A DNA stretch of 37,389 nt from an uncultured Lachnospiraceae bacterium. GTDB lineage: Bacteria > Bacillota_A > Clostridia > Lachnospirales > Lachnospiraceae. Below, piece after piece: positions 37,345 through 37,389 of the stretch. Numbering within the stretch: position 1 is the stretch's first letter; each line of letters starts with the position of its first letter. The stretch spans positions 1 to 37,389 of the forward strand of contig CAJTOU010000032.1 of NCBI GenBank assembly GCA_910577835.1. Direction: 5' to 3'. The notes beneath the pieces are model-generated. The model made no database searches. It was not told the DNA's origin and was given only the letters and a program-made list of their open reading frames with translations. The position numbers and the translations under genes were made by a program.

Positions 37345-37389
37345 GTGGCTACAAATAATTCTGGCGGCAGTCAGGGAAGAGAAAGATGT
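37345..37389 (+). CDS. Start of an unidentified gene, cut by the window end
   Basis: A GTG start with AGGAGG 8 bases upstream opens a frame that is still open at the last base. The 15 visible residues are MATNNSGGSQGRERC. The beginning, rich in Asn, Ser and Gly, is reminiscent of small acid-soluble spore proteins of the alpha/beta type, but this is far too little to assign a family. Confidence 0.55.
   Translation, partial: MATNNSGGSQGRERC

Overview
The window looks like an AT-rich chromosomal segment of an endospore-forming Clostridia, most probably a member of the Lachnospiraceae. The evidence is the gene set and order: an ireB-ruvX-DUF1292-rnj block, a ylbF-mltG-trmR-trhP block, sigK, a spore-type LysM/GH18 protein, mecA, and several family-typical proteins such as VanZ and TraX. 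Genes are tightly packed. Most starts have GGAGG-type ribosome binding sites, and many promoters are TTGNNN-17-TATACT-like. I see no rRNA, tRNA, CRISPR array, prophage or complete insertion sequence. This is mainly a housekeeping region with some lineage-specific genes.

Layout. 0.36-3.3 kb: HAD hydrolase, WYL regulator, GNAT acetyltransferase and GyrI-like protein. 3.5-4.0 kb (-): shikimate kinase. 4.2-8.3 kb: RNA/protein modification and sulfur transfer (prmA, rsmE, cysteine desulfurase, thiI). 8.6 kb (-): a Crh-like HPr paralogue. 9-16 kb: mtaB, ireB, ruvX, DUF1292, rnj, ylbF, a truncated mltG homologue, trmR and trhP. 16.1-16.7 kb (-): sigK. 16.9-21.4 kb: HAD hydrolase, mecA, gltX, an ECF S-component and pyridoxal/pyridoxamine kinase (vitamin B6 salvage). 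21.5-26.5 kb (-): ABC-F ATPase and a two-gene FtsX-type ABC exporter. 26.7-27.5 kb: a LoaP-like NusG paralogue. 27.7-30.1 kb (-): rfbB and a MerR-methyltransferase fusion. 30.4-32.1 kb: VanZ (+) and LysM-GH18 (-), convergent and overlapping. 32.3-37.4 kb: a GH13 debranching-enzyme homologue that has lost its catalytic acids, TraX, a UvrD-type helicase, a second DUF1292 protein and the first codons of another gene.

What stands out. (1) The GH13/isoamylase-like protein has Asn at all three positions where the family has catalytic Asp/Glu/Asp. (2) A family of about 90-100 bp imperfect hairpin repeats sits at four of the six convergent gene junctions, in two arm-sequence classes. (3) The LoaP homologue is long, appears to carry two KOW-like domains, and has no long target operon beside it. 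(4) The HPr paralogue lacks the phosphorylatable His but keeps the regulatory Ser region, and its promoter overlaps that of mtaB head-on. (5) A textbook MerR-architecture promoter (19-bp spacer filled by a palindrome) lies downstream of the MerR-methyltransferase gene. (6) A SigK-type promoter precedes sigK. (7) A 213-nt stretch with several hairpins precedes ireB.

All assignments come from reading motifs and lengths by eye. No database search was run.
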